The notes: generated from the sequence alone by a model not told the origin. A DNA stretch of 37,594 nucleotides from CAYJLC01 sp044426355 (GCA_044426355.1 JAWXUO010000016.1:1-37594), one strand, 5' to 3'; positions 25,193-32,838 are shown, numbered from the stretch's first letter. Numbers and translations: made by a program.

Positions 25193-26155
25193 ATGAAAAA
25201 ATTTGACATAGTATCTCTAGGAGAAATTTTAATAGACTACACACCACGAGAAAATTCAGAATCTGGAATGGCAGTTTTCGAACAAAATCCAGGAGGAGCA
25301 CCAGCAAATGTGCTTGTTTCAGCAACAAAACTAGGTTTAAACACTGCTTTTATAGGAAAAATTGGCTGTGACATGCAAGGAGAATTTTTAAGAAAAACTC
25401 TAATAGACCAAAAAATCGAAACAAAAGGATTAATTTCTGACGACAAATATTTTACAACACTTGCTTTCGTTAGCATCAATGAAAACGGCGAAAGAAATTT
25501 TGCTTTTGCTAGAAAACCAGGTGCTGATACAATGCTTAGTTACGATGAAGTTGACTTAGATTTAGTAGAAAACACAAAAGTTTTTCATTTTGGCTCGCTT
25601 TCTTTAACAGACGAAACAGCTCGCAAAGCAACTATTTTTGCTGTAAATAAAGCAAAAGAAGCAGGGGCTTTAATCTCGTATGACCCAAATTATCGTGCAC
25701 CTTTGTGGTCATCAAAAGAAGAAGCTATTGAAAAAATGCGTTCTGTTTTGGATTATGTAGATATTTTGAAAATTTCTGACGAAGAAACCGAACTTATAAC
25801 CGACCAAAAAGACCCTTATAAAGCTTGCGAAGTACTTATTTCAAAAGGAATTTCACTAGTTGCAGTAACGCTTGGCTCAAAAGGAGCATTAATTGCAACA
25901 AAAGAGGGGGCAGTTCAAGTAGATGGGTTCAAACCTGCTAGAATTTGTGATACAAATGGGGCTGGCGACTCGTTCTGGGGAGGTTTTTTATATAAAATCA
26001 TCGAAAATAATACAGTTATTTCTGAAATATCTTTAGATACAATTCGAGAAAATACAACTTTTGCAAATGCAGTAGCTAGTTTGTGCGTCGAAAATTTCGG
26101 TGCAATTCCTGCTATGCCAACTTTAGATTTAGTAAAAAAACGCCTTAATGGTTAA
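25193..26155 (+). CDS. scrK: PfkB-family carbohydrate kinase, probable fructokinase
   Basis: Cytoplasmic ribokinase-fold sugar kinase of 320 aa, likely ATP + fructose to fructose 6-phosphate. The substrate-side signature NPGGAPANV (about 32-40) and the C-terminal PfkB signature DTNGAGDSFWGGFLY (about 258-272, catalytic Asp in GAGDS) are both intact. The GEILIDYTP start and the FHFGSLSLT block are typical of ScrK-type fructokinases. It is monocistronic with a near-consensus promoter and ends in a perfect 11-bp hairpin. No sugar transporter is next to it, so the source of the sugar is unknown. Related sugar kinases cannot be fully excluded. Confidence 0.88.
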   Translation: MKKFDIVSLGEILIDYTPRENSESGMAVFEQNPGGAPANVLVSATKLGLNTAFIGKIGCDMQGEFLRKTLIDQKIETKGLISDDKYFTTLAFVSINENGERNFAFARKPGADTMLSYDEVDLDLVENTKVFHFGSLSLTDETARKATIFAVNKAKEAGALISYDPNYRAPLWSSKEEAIEKMRSVLDYVDILKISDEETELITDQKDPYKACEVLISKGISLVAVTLGSKGALIATKEGAVQVDGFKPARICDTNGAGDSFWGGFLYKIIENNTVISEISLDTIRENTTFANAVASLCVENFGAIPAMPTLDLVKKRLNG

Positions 26156-26165
26156 TATAATACAA

Positions 26166-26191
26166 AAAACAGCCACTTATGTGGCTGTTTT
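26166..26191. terminator. Intrinsic terminator between the fructokinase gene and the convergent gene
   Basis: A perfect 11-bp stem, aaaacagccac (26166-26176) with gtggctgtttt (26181-26191), has a TTAT loop. A and T tracts on both sides let it act in both directions. Confidence 0.85.
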
Positions 26192-26273
26192 AGTTTGTCT
26201 GAAAGTTTCTGAGCAATTTTTTAGTTTTAGACGAAATTTTTTACATTTATGCTTTGATTTAAATCTTTCAGTA

Positions 26274-26537
26274 TTAAAATCTCAAATTTCTTACGTGTAT
26301 ACAATTATTTTTTATCATTCGTTGTTTTTTCTTATTAACAGATTTTAATATTTCTAAAACACAAATTAAAAAATTTAAGCGAGCGTAAGTTTTACCAAGG
26401 TATTTTTCCAAAAATCTATCAAATATATTATATAAACTTTCTATTATTCTAGGTAAATTAGCAAAAAACACAATTATAGAAGCAATAAAGCATAAATTGG
26501 TTGTATTTTCAATTGTTTTTAACACTTTATTCATCAT
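26274..26537 (-). CDS. Small membrane protein of unknown function downstream of lacX
   Basis: Predicted 87-aa protein, not recognised. It starts MMNKVLKTIENTTN, has one clear membrane helix (CFIASIIVFFANLP, about 16-33), a charged amphipathic stretch (IFDRFLEKYLGK), a second weakly hydrophobic stretch and a basic C-terminus. AGAAGGA lies 5 bases before the ATG chosen; an upstream ATG at 26552 would add five residues. It is separated from the lacX stop by 16 bases in the same direction, so it is probably co-transcribed. Coding is supported only by position, ribosome binding site and composition. Apart from this gene, I see nothing further in 26192-26553. Confidence 0.45.
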   Translation of the reverse strand: MMNKVLKTIENTTNLCFIASIIVFFANLPRIIESLYNIFDRFLEKYLGKTYARLNFLICVLEILKSVNKKKQRMIKNNCIHVRNLRF

Positions 26538-26553
26538 AATAGTCCTTCTCATC

Positions 26554-27423
26554 TTAGTTAATTGTTATTGTCCATATATTTTCGTATATTTTGTTACTTT
26601 CTAATGATATTAAATTCTCTTGTTTTGCTAAATCTTCAATTCTATCTTCACGAGATGGGGTAGACGACCACGGCTCGATACACACATATGGTGCTTTGGT
26701 TAGTGGTTTGTGCCAAATAGCAAGGTATTTCATAGATGGATAATGAACTTTTATGCTTTTTTCACCTTTTTCAGACTTTAAAATCACTTCATCAGACATA
26801 TTTTTCATTAAAATCGCATCATGGTCAAATAAATCATGGCGTAATTTTAAAACTTGTCCAAAATTTGCTTTTGTATCTTTTCCAGTAATCAATTTAGTAT
26901 CATCACTAACACCAACAATAATAGGTTCATGTTTTTTAACAAACTCAAGCTCGTAATCTGTGAAATCCAGACCATCATCTAAAGGAACATTAAAACCAGT
27001 ATGCCCACCAACCCCAAAATACATAGTTTTTGTACCATTATTTTCTACTTCATATTTTGTTACTAAACTATTTTTTTCAAGTGAAAAAGTAATGCGAAAA
27101 GCAAATTCAAAAGGGTACGCTTTTAAAGTTTCTTCGTTTGATGTAATTTCTAGTTCAATTAAATCTTCTTTTTGTGTTTTTACCGAAAAATCATAAAGTT
27201 TTGCAAATCCATGAATTTGCATAGAATATTCTTTTCCATCTACTATGCATTTTTCTTGATTTAATCTTGCAACATAAGGAAAAAGCGTCGTAGCACGATT
27301 TGCCCAAAATTCTGCATTTCCTTGCCATAAATATTCAGTTCCATCTTTTTTAATAGACCAAAGTTCTGCTCCTTTGCTATTAACATCTACGCTTAAATAG
27401 TCATTTTTAATAGTATAAATCAT
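26554..27423 (-). CDS. Aldose 1-epimerase family protein (LacX-like)
   Basis: A 289-aa galactose-mutarotase-fold protein interconverting sugar anomers. The expected catalytic residues are visible: H71 in MQIHGFA, H141 in GVGGHTGFNVP and the base E250 in VCIEPWSS. The start with KGAELWSI and EYLWQG is the LacX/YeaD-type opening. The length matches the family. It has its own promoter in the 259-base divergent gap shared with the preQ1 riboswitch transcript. The substrate could be galactose or another hexose. The ribosome binding site is AGAGGA before an ATG at 27423. Confidence 0.88.
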   Translation of the reverse strand: MIYTIKNDYLSVDVNSKGAELWSIKKDGTEYLWQGNAEFWANRATTLFPYVARLNQEKCIVDGKEYSMQIHGFAKLYDFSVKTQKEDLIELEITSNEETLKAYPFEFAFRITFSLEKNSLVTKYEVENNGTKTMYFGVGGHTGFNVPLDDGLDFTDYELEFVKKHEPIIVGVSDDTKLITGKDTKANFGQVLKLRHDLFDHDAILMKNMSDEVILKSEKGEKSIKVHYPSMKYLAIWHKPLTKAPYVCIEPWSSTPSREDRIEDLAKQENLISLESNKIYENIWTITIN

Positions 27424-27465
27424 AAATTAATCCTCTTTCTTTGTTTTTTTGCAAGCTATATTAAC

Positions 27466-27494
27466 ATTATACATTTATTTTAAAAATAATGCAA
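27466..27494 (-). promoter_or_regulatory. SigA promoter of the aldose epimerase gene
   Basis: On the minus strand: -35 TTGCAT (27494-27489), 17-base spacer, -10 TATAAT (27471-27466). The leader is about 40 bases. Confidence 0.75.
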
Positions 27495-27511
27495 TATTTT
27501 TTTAAAAACAC

Positions 27512-27540
27512 TTGCTTTTTCACATAAAATACTTTATAAT
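27512..27540 (+). promoter_or_regulatory. SigA promoter of the preQ1-controlled operon
   Basis: -35 TTGCTT (27512-27517), 17-base spacer, -10 TATAAT (27535-27540). Transcription would start just before the riboswitch aptamer, at about 27547. Confidence 0.78.
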
Positions 27541-27554
27541 ATTTATTAACTTAA

Positions 27555-27630
27555 CAAGACAGTTCGCAACCATCCTGTCTTTAAACAAAACTAGGACTAA
27601 AGTACTTTTAAGTGCTTCTTTTGTCTTGGG
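27555..27630 (+). ncRNA. PreQ1-I riboswitch
   Basis: The aptamer occupies about 27556-27595. P1 is AAGACAG (27556-27562) with CTGTCTT (27575-27581), the loop starts TTCGCAACC, and the A-rich tail TTAAACAAAACTAGG follows. This is the layout of the T. tengcongensis preQ1-I aptamer, whose loop and tail read UCGCA and UUAACAAAACAAGG. The AGG end can pair with loop CC to make the pseudoknot. After it come a 6-bp hairpin (27600-27617) and GTCTTG (27623-27628), which is complementary to the 5' strand of P1 (CAAGAC, 27555-27560) and offers an alternative fold. It senses 7-aminomethyl-7-deazaguanine. Confidence 0.87.
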
Positions 27631-27642
27631 AAAATTTATTTG

Positions 27643-27670
27643 ATGTGTGCATTTATGTACACATTTTTTT
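27643..27670 (+). terminator. Intrinsic terminator in the preQ1 riboswitch leader
   Basis: A 9-bp stem, atgtgtgca (27643-27651) with tgtacacat (27656-27664), has one G-U pair, a TTTA loop and a run of seven T. It sits just upstream of GGAGG and the start codon, so it would block expression when formed. How it couples to the aptamer 48 bases upstream is not obvious. Confidence 0.82.
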
Positions 27671-27682
27671 ATTGGAGGAAAT

Positions 27683-28417
27683 ATGGATAATGAAATAATG
27701 GAAAGATATTCTGTTATAAATGAAAAAAATCTGCGTGAAATCGTTTTAATACGTGGAAATGGCTGTAAATGGAGAAAATGTCGTTTTTGTGACTATCATT
27801 TAGATTTTTCTTCTAACGAAGAGGAAAATTATGAGCTAAATCTTCGTGAATTATCACGAGTTACTGGCGTTCATAAAAAACTTGAAATTATAAATTCTGG
27901 TAGTTTTGTTGATTTATCAGCTAAAACTATTGATTTAATAGAGAAAATTTGCGTAGAAAAAGGCATTCTCGAGGTTCATTTCGAATGTCATTATACTCAC
28001 CGTGAGGAAACTGTTAAAATTCGTGAAAGATTTAATAATTTAGGGATTTTAGTTAAAATCAAAATCGGTGTAGAAACTTTTAATTCAATTTTTCGTGAAA
28101 GTTATTTAGTTAAAGGAATTACTACCGATAATCCAGCAGATATTGCAAAATATTTCGACGAATGTTGTTTGCTACAAGGAATATCAGGTCAAACAAAGGA
28201 CTCTATGATTTTAGATATTCAAACTGGACTTGAGCATTTCGAGAGAGTTTGCGTAAATATAATGCAAGAAAACGGCATGCCTGTAAAACCAGACCCAACT
28301 GTTATAAAATGCTTTATAGAAGAAGTATACCCAATTTTTAAAGATGATATAAGAGTTGATATTTTGCTCGAAAATACTGCTTTTGGCGTCGGAGGAGTAA
28401 CCACAAATGCAAAATGA
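27683..28417 (+). CDS. Radical SAM protein of the queuosine-salvage type (candidate QueL-like lyase)
   Basis: A 244-aa radical SAM-type protein. The cluster cysteines are C28, C33 and C36 in GNGCKWRKCRFCDYH, spacing CX4CX2C rather than the usual CX3CX2C. NSGSFVD (about 71-77) and KIGVETFN (about 127-134) fit the SAM-binding strands. The start is the ATG at 27683, with GGAGG 4 bases upstream; an upstream ATG lies inside the terminator stem and is not credible. The preQ1 riboswitch and the following YhhQ-type transporter tie it to queuosine metabolism. The best candidate role is the radical SAM queuine lyase (QueL) described in clostridial queuosine salvage. QueE is less likely because the other preQ0 genes are absent. 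Confidence 0.72.
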   Translation: MDNEIMERYSVINEKNLREIVLIRGNGCKWRKCRFCDYHLDFSSNEEENYELNLRELSRVTGVHKKLEIINSGSFVDLSAKTIDLIEKICVEKGILEVHFECHYTHREETVKIRERFNNLGILVKIKIGVETFNSIFRESYLVKGITTDNPADIAKYFDECCLLQGISGQTKDSMILDIQTGLEHFERVCVNIMQENGMPVKPDPTVIKCFIEEVYPIFKDDIRVDILLENTAFGVGGVTTNAK

Positions 28418-29111
28418 AATAATTTTAATCACAACTTTACTAATAACTTACCTTGGAGTTTTAACTTTTTATAAATTCCTCGGAAAAACAGGGCTGTATG
28501 TATGGACTGCAATAGCTACTATTTGTGCAAATATCGAAGTTTTAATACTTATTGATGCGTTTAACATGGAACAAACTTTAGGAAATATCTTGTTTGCTTC
28601 AACTTTTTTAGCTACAGACTTGCTTTCGGAATACGAAGGTAAAGAATTTGCAAACAAAGCTGTAAAAGTTGGTATTTTTACAAGTATATCTTTTATTTTA
28701 ATATCACAATCGTGGTTTTTATATGTGCCAAACGCAAACGATTTTGCCACTCCTGCAATAAAAAGCATATTTTCAAACACCCCAAGACTTATGATAGTCG
28801 GAATATTAGTTTATGCTATATCACAAGCTTTTGACGTTTGGTTTTATCACTATATTTGGGATTTTACAACGCAAAAATTTGGTAATTCTTCAAAATTTTT
28901 ATGGCTTAGAAATAATTTATCGACTTTAGTTTCGCTATTGTTTAATACAATTTTATTTACATTTGGAGCTTTCTTTGGAACTTTTCCACAAGAAACTTTG
29001 ATAGATATTTGTATAGCTTCTTATATAATTTTCATAATTACAAGCTTGCTTGATACACCAATTTTATATTTATATAAATTTACAAACAAACAAAATACGA
29101 AAGAAATTTAG
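28407..29111 (+). CDS. Queuosine precursor transporter, YhhQ/VUT family
   Basis: A 234-aa membrane protein with about six helices. The VUT/YhhQ family blocks are visible: FASTFLATDLLSEYEGKEFANKAVKVG (about 64-90), QAFDVWFYHYIWDFT (about 140-154), and LRNNLSTLVSLLFNTILFTFGAF (about 167-190). These energy-coupled carriers import queuosine precursors (preQ0, preQ1 or queuine). The start overlaps the radical SAM gene by 11 bases and GGAGGAG sits inside it, so the two are translationally coupled. Both are controlled by the upstream preQ1-I riboswitch, consistent with import being shut off when preQ1 is abundant. Confidence 0.88.
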   Translation: MQNEIILITTLLITYLGVLTFYKFLGKTGLYVWTAIATICANIEVLILIDAFNMEQTLGNILFASTFLATDLLSEYEGKEFANKAVKVGIFTSISFILISQSWFLYVPNANDFATPAIKSIFSNTPRLMIVGILVYAISQAFDVWFYHYIWDFTTQKFGNSSKFLWLRNNLSTLVSLLFNTILFTFGAFFGTFPQETLIDICIASYIIFIITSLLDTPILYLYKFTNKQNTKEI

Positions 29112-29163
29112 TAATTTATGATATTTATAGCAAAATTTCACAAATAATAAACTAATAATCAAA

Positions 29164-29189
29164 AGAGTAAAGCAATTTATCTTTACTCT
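29164..29189 (+). terminator. Hairpin downstream of the YhhQ-type transporter gene
   Basis: A perfect 9-bp stem, agagtaaag (29164-29172) with ctttactct (29181-29189), is followed by ataattt, not a true T-run. It is a probable weak terminator or 3' stabiliser at the end of the queuosine operon. Confidence 0.55.
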
Positions 29190-29238
29190 ATAATTTAAAA
29201 AATAAATATTAATTTTTAAATTTTGTTGTGAAATTTTG

Positions 29239-29267
29239 TTGTTTTTTTTATTAATTTGTGATATAAT
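29239..29267 (+). promoter_or_regulatory. SigA promoter of the HAD fusion gene
   Basis: -35 TTGTTT (29239-29244), 17-base spacer, -10 TATAAT (29262-29267) with extended TGa. AGAGGAG precedes the ATG at 29325. Confidence 0.72.
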
Positions 29268-29324
29268 AGCATAAAAGTAATATTATTTATTTAATAATAA
29301 TCATTAAACATAGAGGAGAAATAA

Positions 29325-30575
29325 ATGGGTCTTATAATTGGTGTAGACGCCGATGGAGTGCTTACAAATTTATACGAATTTAATAAAAGAACTGGTATAG
29401 AAATGTTTAAAAAAGACGTTGTAAATACTGCAGGGTACAGTGCTAGAGAAATGTTTGACCTCACAAAAAACCAAGAAATTAAGCACACTGCTAAATATTT
29501 TGACCAGTATTGTAAAAACGAAACACCTCGTGAAGGGTGTGTCGATGCTTTAAATCTTTTTTTTGACGAAGGATTAGAGTTGCACTCTATAACAGCTCGA
29601 CTTTTCACTACAAATAAAGTTTTAGGAAAACGTTATCAAAAGTTTTTTAAAGAGTGGCTTGATAAAAATAAGTTAAATGTTTTTAAAAGCATTCAATTTT
29701 GTTCTGGTAAAATGACAAATCGTGATAAATTAATCGCTTGCAAAAAATTATGTGTTGATATAATGATAGACGATAGTCCCGAAGTATCTATGCACCTTGC
29801 AAAAAATGGCATAAAAGTTGCTTTAGTCGATGCTCCTTATAATAAAGATGTGTCGCACGAAAATATCATTAGATGCAAAAACTACGAGGACATAAAAAGT
29901 TGCATAAACTTTATGAAACTTTCAAAAAAAGCTACTGAAAGTAAGCTCGAAGATAGTAAAGATAGCTATTTTATAAATTATTATAACTTGCTTAAATCAA
30001 TGCCTTTTGAACAAGAAAAATTCGAAGCTAATAAAAAACTTTATCATAAATCTTATCCTAAGATGACAAAAAATACTATGCAAGGTTTTCATACTAAAGT
30101 AATTAACGAAGAAAATATCGTTTTTCAAGATGGTATGATAATATTAGCAAACAAAACATCTAATATAGATAAATATTCTATTTGTTATGCTCTAAATAAT
30201 AGATTTGTAACTATTTATGATACTACTGAAGATACATATTCTGACCGTTTGTTCGCTGAAAATATTGTAACAGCCGACATTAGCGAAAAGCAAGGGAAGA
30301 CGGATTTTAGTGCAAAATTAGTCCAAGGCTCTACTTGTATAATTTTTGATAAAGAAACAGATTCCGACACTATAGATTTTGATGTAAATATCTTCAACTG
30401 TGCACAGCTTGCAAAAGTTCCTATTTTACCAGTTGCGATTTCTAAGAAAAATAAAAATGCACGTGCTACAAACGTGATTTTCGGAGAAGCTTTCTTTGTA
30501 GAAATTTCTGATGACTTGCAAACTGTAAAAACAAACACAGAAAATCTAATTAAAAATATGCTTGCAAATAATTAA
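29325..30575 (+). CDS. HAD-superfamily phosphatase fused to a PlsC-like domain lacking the catalytic His
   Basis: A 416-aa two-domain protein. The N-terminal HAD domain (about 1-195) has motif I GVDADGVLT (D8, D10), motif II SITARL (T90), a Lys in TNRDKLIACKK and motif IV MIDDSPE (D149, D150), the pattern of the 5'-nucleotidase/YqfW-like group. The C-terminal half (about 215-416) resembles a PlsC/LPLAT acyltransferase fold. ANKTSNID (275-282) sits where NHxxxxD is expected, with Lys replacing the catalytic His, and KVPILPVAIS and VIFGEAF match later PlsC blocks. It is cytoplasmic with no membrane helix, monocistronic, with its own promoter and terminator. The acyltransferase relationship is inference from pattern. 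Confidence 0.65.
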   Translation: MGLIIGVDADGVLTNLYEFNKRTGIEMFKKDVVNTAGYSAREMFDLTKNQEIKHTAKYFDQYCKNETPREGCVDALNLFFDEGLELHSITARLFTTNKVLGKRYQKFFKEWLDKNKLNVFKSIQFCSGKMTNRDKLIACKKLCVDIMIDDSPEVSMHLAKNGIKVALVDAPYNKDVSHENIIRCKNYEDIKSCINFMKLSKKATESKLEDSKDSYFINYYNLLKSMPFEQEKFEANKKLYHKSYPKMTKNTMQGFHTKVINEENIVFQDGMIILANKTSNIDKYSICYALNNRFVTIYDTTEDTYSDRLFAENIVTADISEKQGKTDFSAKLVQGSTCIIFDKETDSDTIDFDVNIFNCAQLAKVPILPVAISKKNKNARATNVIFGEAFFVEISDDLQTVKTNTENLIKNMLANN

Positions 30576-30581
30576 TAAACT

Positions 30582-30608
30582 AAAACGCTGAATTATCAGC
30601 GTTTTTTT
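30582..30608 (+). terminator. Intrinsic terminator of the HAD fusion gene
   Basis: A 10-bp stem, aaaacgctga (30582-30591) with tcagcgtttt (30596-30605), has an ATTA loop and a T tract. Confidence 0.9.
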
Positions 30609-30769
30609 ATATATATTTCAACTAACTGCGTCACAAAAGAAAGCCAACATTTTCAAAACTAAAAGTCTTAATTCCTATCACCACAGTGATACTTCATTAA
30701 ATTTTAAAAAAACTTAACCAAAACATAAAAAATCGAACTTTTCGCCTTTAAACCTTAAAATCTACAAAT

Positions 30770-30807
30770 AAAAAATCGGACTGTCAAAAATTACTTTTTG
30801 GCAGTCC
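30770..30807 (-). terminator. Intrinsic terminator of the third GGDEF-EAL gene (GACTG-CAGTC hairpin family)
   Basis: Minus strand: GGACTGCCAAAAA (30807-30795) pairs with TTTTTGACAGTCC (30790-30778), 13 bp with one G-U pair and a GTAA loop, then CGA and six T. It is the longest helix of the three related terminators. Confidence 0.88.
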
Positions 30808-30858
30808 AAACTACTTTAATATATTTTTAATAAATTCAAATACTAATAAATCAAAATA

Positions 30859-32838
30859 TTATTGTTTAATTTTAAAATCAAATTCACTTAGAACTTCTTC
30901 TTGATTTTTTTTTACAATAAATGCAGAAAAATCATCAAATAATAATGGTTTTGCAAAAATATAACCTTGCACATACTCACAACCACTTTCTAAAACAAAG
31001 TTTAGTTGGTCAACTTCTTCTACACCCTCGACGATAATAATTCGACCAGTAGCCGATATTCCTCGTATTAAATGTTGGAAAAATATTCTATTTACTTCTG
31101 CATTAAGTGCTGAAAGTAATACGCTACGATCAATTTTTATAATTTGTGTTGGTAAATTTAAAAATGTACTCATATTTGAGTAATCTACGCCAAAATCGTC
31201 TAGTTCAAACACAAAACCGTGTTCTTTCATTCTATCCATAACTTCTTTAGTTACTTTTTCGTTAGAAATAAAAGTACGCTCTGTTATTTCAATTTTTATC
31301 AAACTAGGGGATATATCATATTTTTTTAATATAGCTAATACGTTTTCCTCAACGTTTGGACTTAAAAATATGTGATAAGGGAAATTTACTGATATAGATT
31401 TAATGATAATATCATCACCATGAATTTCTAAAAGTCGTTTATAATCTTCGCAAACTATATCCAAAATTACAAATGTCATAGGTACAATTAATCCTGTATT
31501 TTCTGCAATATCTATAAATCTCGCAGGGGAAATCAATTTATTATCGTCATCAATCATACGAACTAGAGCTTCTGCCTGCGTAAAAGCATGATTTGTGTGA
31601 GAATATGTAGGTTGATAGCAAATTTGAAACTTTCTTTTTTCAATAGCTTCTTTTATTTGCTCAATCATTTTAGTTTTATTTATAATTTCTTTAACAATAT
31701 CCGTATCATATAAATAATATGGTTCGCCATGCGTTTGTTTTAAAAGGGAAATCGAATAGTCTGCCGAAGAAATTAATTCTTTTACACTAGAGCCAAATAA
31801 TTTATTATCAACCCTTGCACATATTAATTCTAAAGTAACAATATCAATATCTTCTATAGTTCTAGGCTTTTGTAGTTTTTCTAACAAAGAATAAATCATG
31901 CTTTCGTCATTTTCTTCGCCTTTTAGTAAAACTGCAAACTCATCTCCACCATAACGATAAACCTGCTCGTATTTATATACTTGTAATAATTCTTTTGTAA
32001 TTATTTTTAAAACTTCGTCGCCAAATTCTAGTCCATTTCTTTCGTTAATGCTTTTAAATCCACGGATACTAAACACATACAACGAAAAATCTTCATCTTT
32101 TTTAATTAAATTATCCATATGAAATCTAAGTGATACTGTGTTTTGTGCCCCTGTTAGTTGGTCTACAGATTTCTTTTTATTTTGTGAATACAAGTGCAAA
32201 GCAAGAACGCTTGATGTATGAATTAAACCTGTAATTACCGTGTCTGAATTCAACATCTGAACAAAAAGCAATACCGAGCATAATCCCATATTTACAAGTA
32301 CGACGATTTTTGTATCTGCATGAATAACTTTATAATTTTTTAAAATAACAAAAACTATCGCTATTAAATTAATACCTGATAAAAAATATGGTAATAAATA
32401 CATATCACCACGAACATAACCTTCTTTGGCTGTAACTGTGAAAACAATTCCATTTGCAATATTAGAATATAACATAACTAAATAAATTATAGACGGCAAC
32501 ACACTATATAATATACTCCTCTTGTATGAGGCATAGTCTGAGTTTACCGTTGTAATAGACATCGCTAAAAGCAAATAACAACTTGAAACTGCTGGAATAA
32601 ATGTAAAATACAATATGTTTATTACATAAACAAAAGTAAAATGCACAAAACCTTCGCCAGGACCACTATGTTCCATAGATAAAATAGTAAATAATGTTGA
32701 TAGTAAAGAAGTGAAATAAATTGCTTTAAAAAATTGGTTTGTTTTATTTGTTTTATCATAGTCACGTACAAAACTTATTAGTATAACTACTATAATGACT
32801 AACATTGCGTACTCTGCTACTAAATTATATACAAGCAT
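30859..32838 (-). CDS. Membrane-sensor GGDEF-EAL protein, probable c-di-GMP phosphodiesterase
   Basis: A 659-aa protein with an N-terminal membrane domain of about seven helices (about 1-220), a GGDEF domain (about 235-385) and an EAL domain (about 405-645). GGDEF itself is intact (YGGDEFAVL), but the metal-binding DIDxFK motif reads SIRGFK, losing both Asp, so cyclase activity is doubtful. The EAL site is complete: EALVR, SVNF, EITER, DDFG, KID, EGVE and QGY. The upstream in-frame ATG at 32898 lies in the promoter. The ATG at 32838 has AAGGAGG 6 bases before it and is chosen. It is monocistronic. Confidence 0.9.
   Translation of the reverse strand: MLVYNLVAEYAMLVIIVVILISFVRDYDKTNKTNQFFKAIYFTSLLSTLFTILSMEHSGPGEGFVHFTFVYVINILYFTFIPAVSSCYLLLAMSITTVNSDYASYKRSILYSVLPSIIYLVMLYSNIANGIVFTVTAKEGYVRGDMYLLPYFLSGINLIAIVFVILKNYKVIHADTKIVVLVNMGLCSVLLFVQMLNSDTVITGLIHTSSVLALHLYSQNKKKSVDQLTGAQNTVSLRFHMDNLIKKDEDFSLYVFSIRGFKSINERNGLEFGDEVLKIITKELLQVYKYEQVYRYGGDEFAVLLKGEENDESMIYSLLEKLQKPRTIEDIDIVTLELICARVDNKLFGSSVKELISSADYSISLLKQTHGEPYYLYDTDIVKEIINKTKMIEQIKEAIEKRKFQICYQPTYSHTNHAFTQAEALVRMIDDDNKLISPARFIDIAENTGLIVPMTFVILDIVCEDYKRLLEIHGDDIIIKSISVNFPYHIFLSPNVEENVLAILKKYDISPSLIKIEITERTFISNEKVTKEVMDRMKEHGFVFELDDFGVDYSNMSTFLNLPTQIIKIDRSVLLSALNAEVNRIFFQHLIRGISATGRIIIVEGVEEVDQLNFVLESGCEYVQGYIFAKPLLFDDFSAFIVKKNQEEVLSEFDFKIKQ

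Noticed and set aside
26148..26348. A 66-codon plus-strand frame after scrK
   Set aside because: It spans the scrK terminator and has no ribosome binding site or protein-like pattern.
27647..27682. Upstream ATG for the radical SAM gene
   Set aside because: It lies within the terminator stem and has no ribosome binding site. GGAGG precedes the ATG at 27683.
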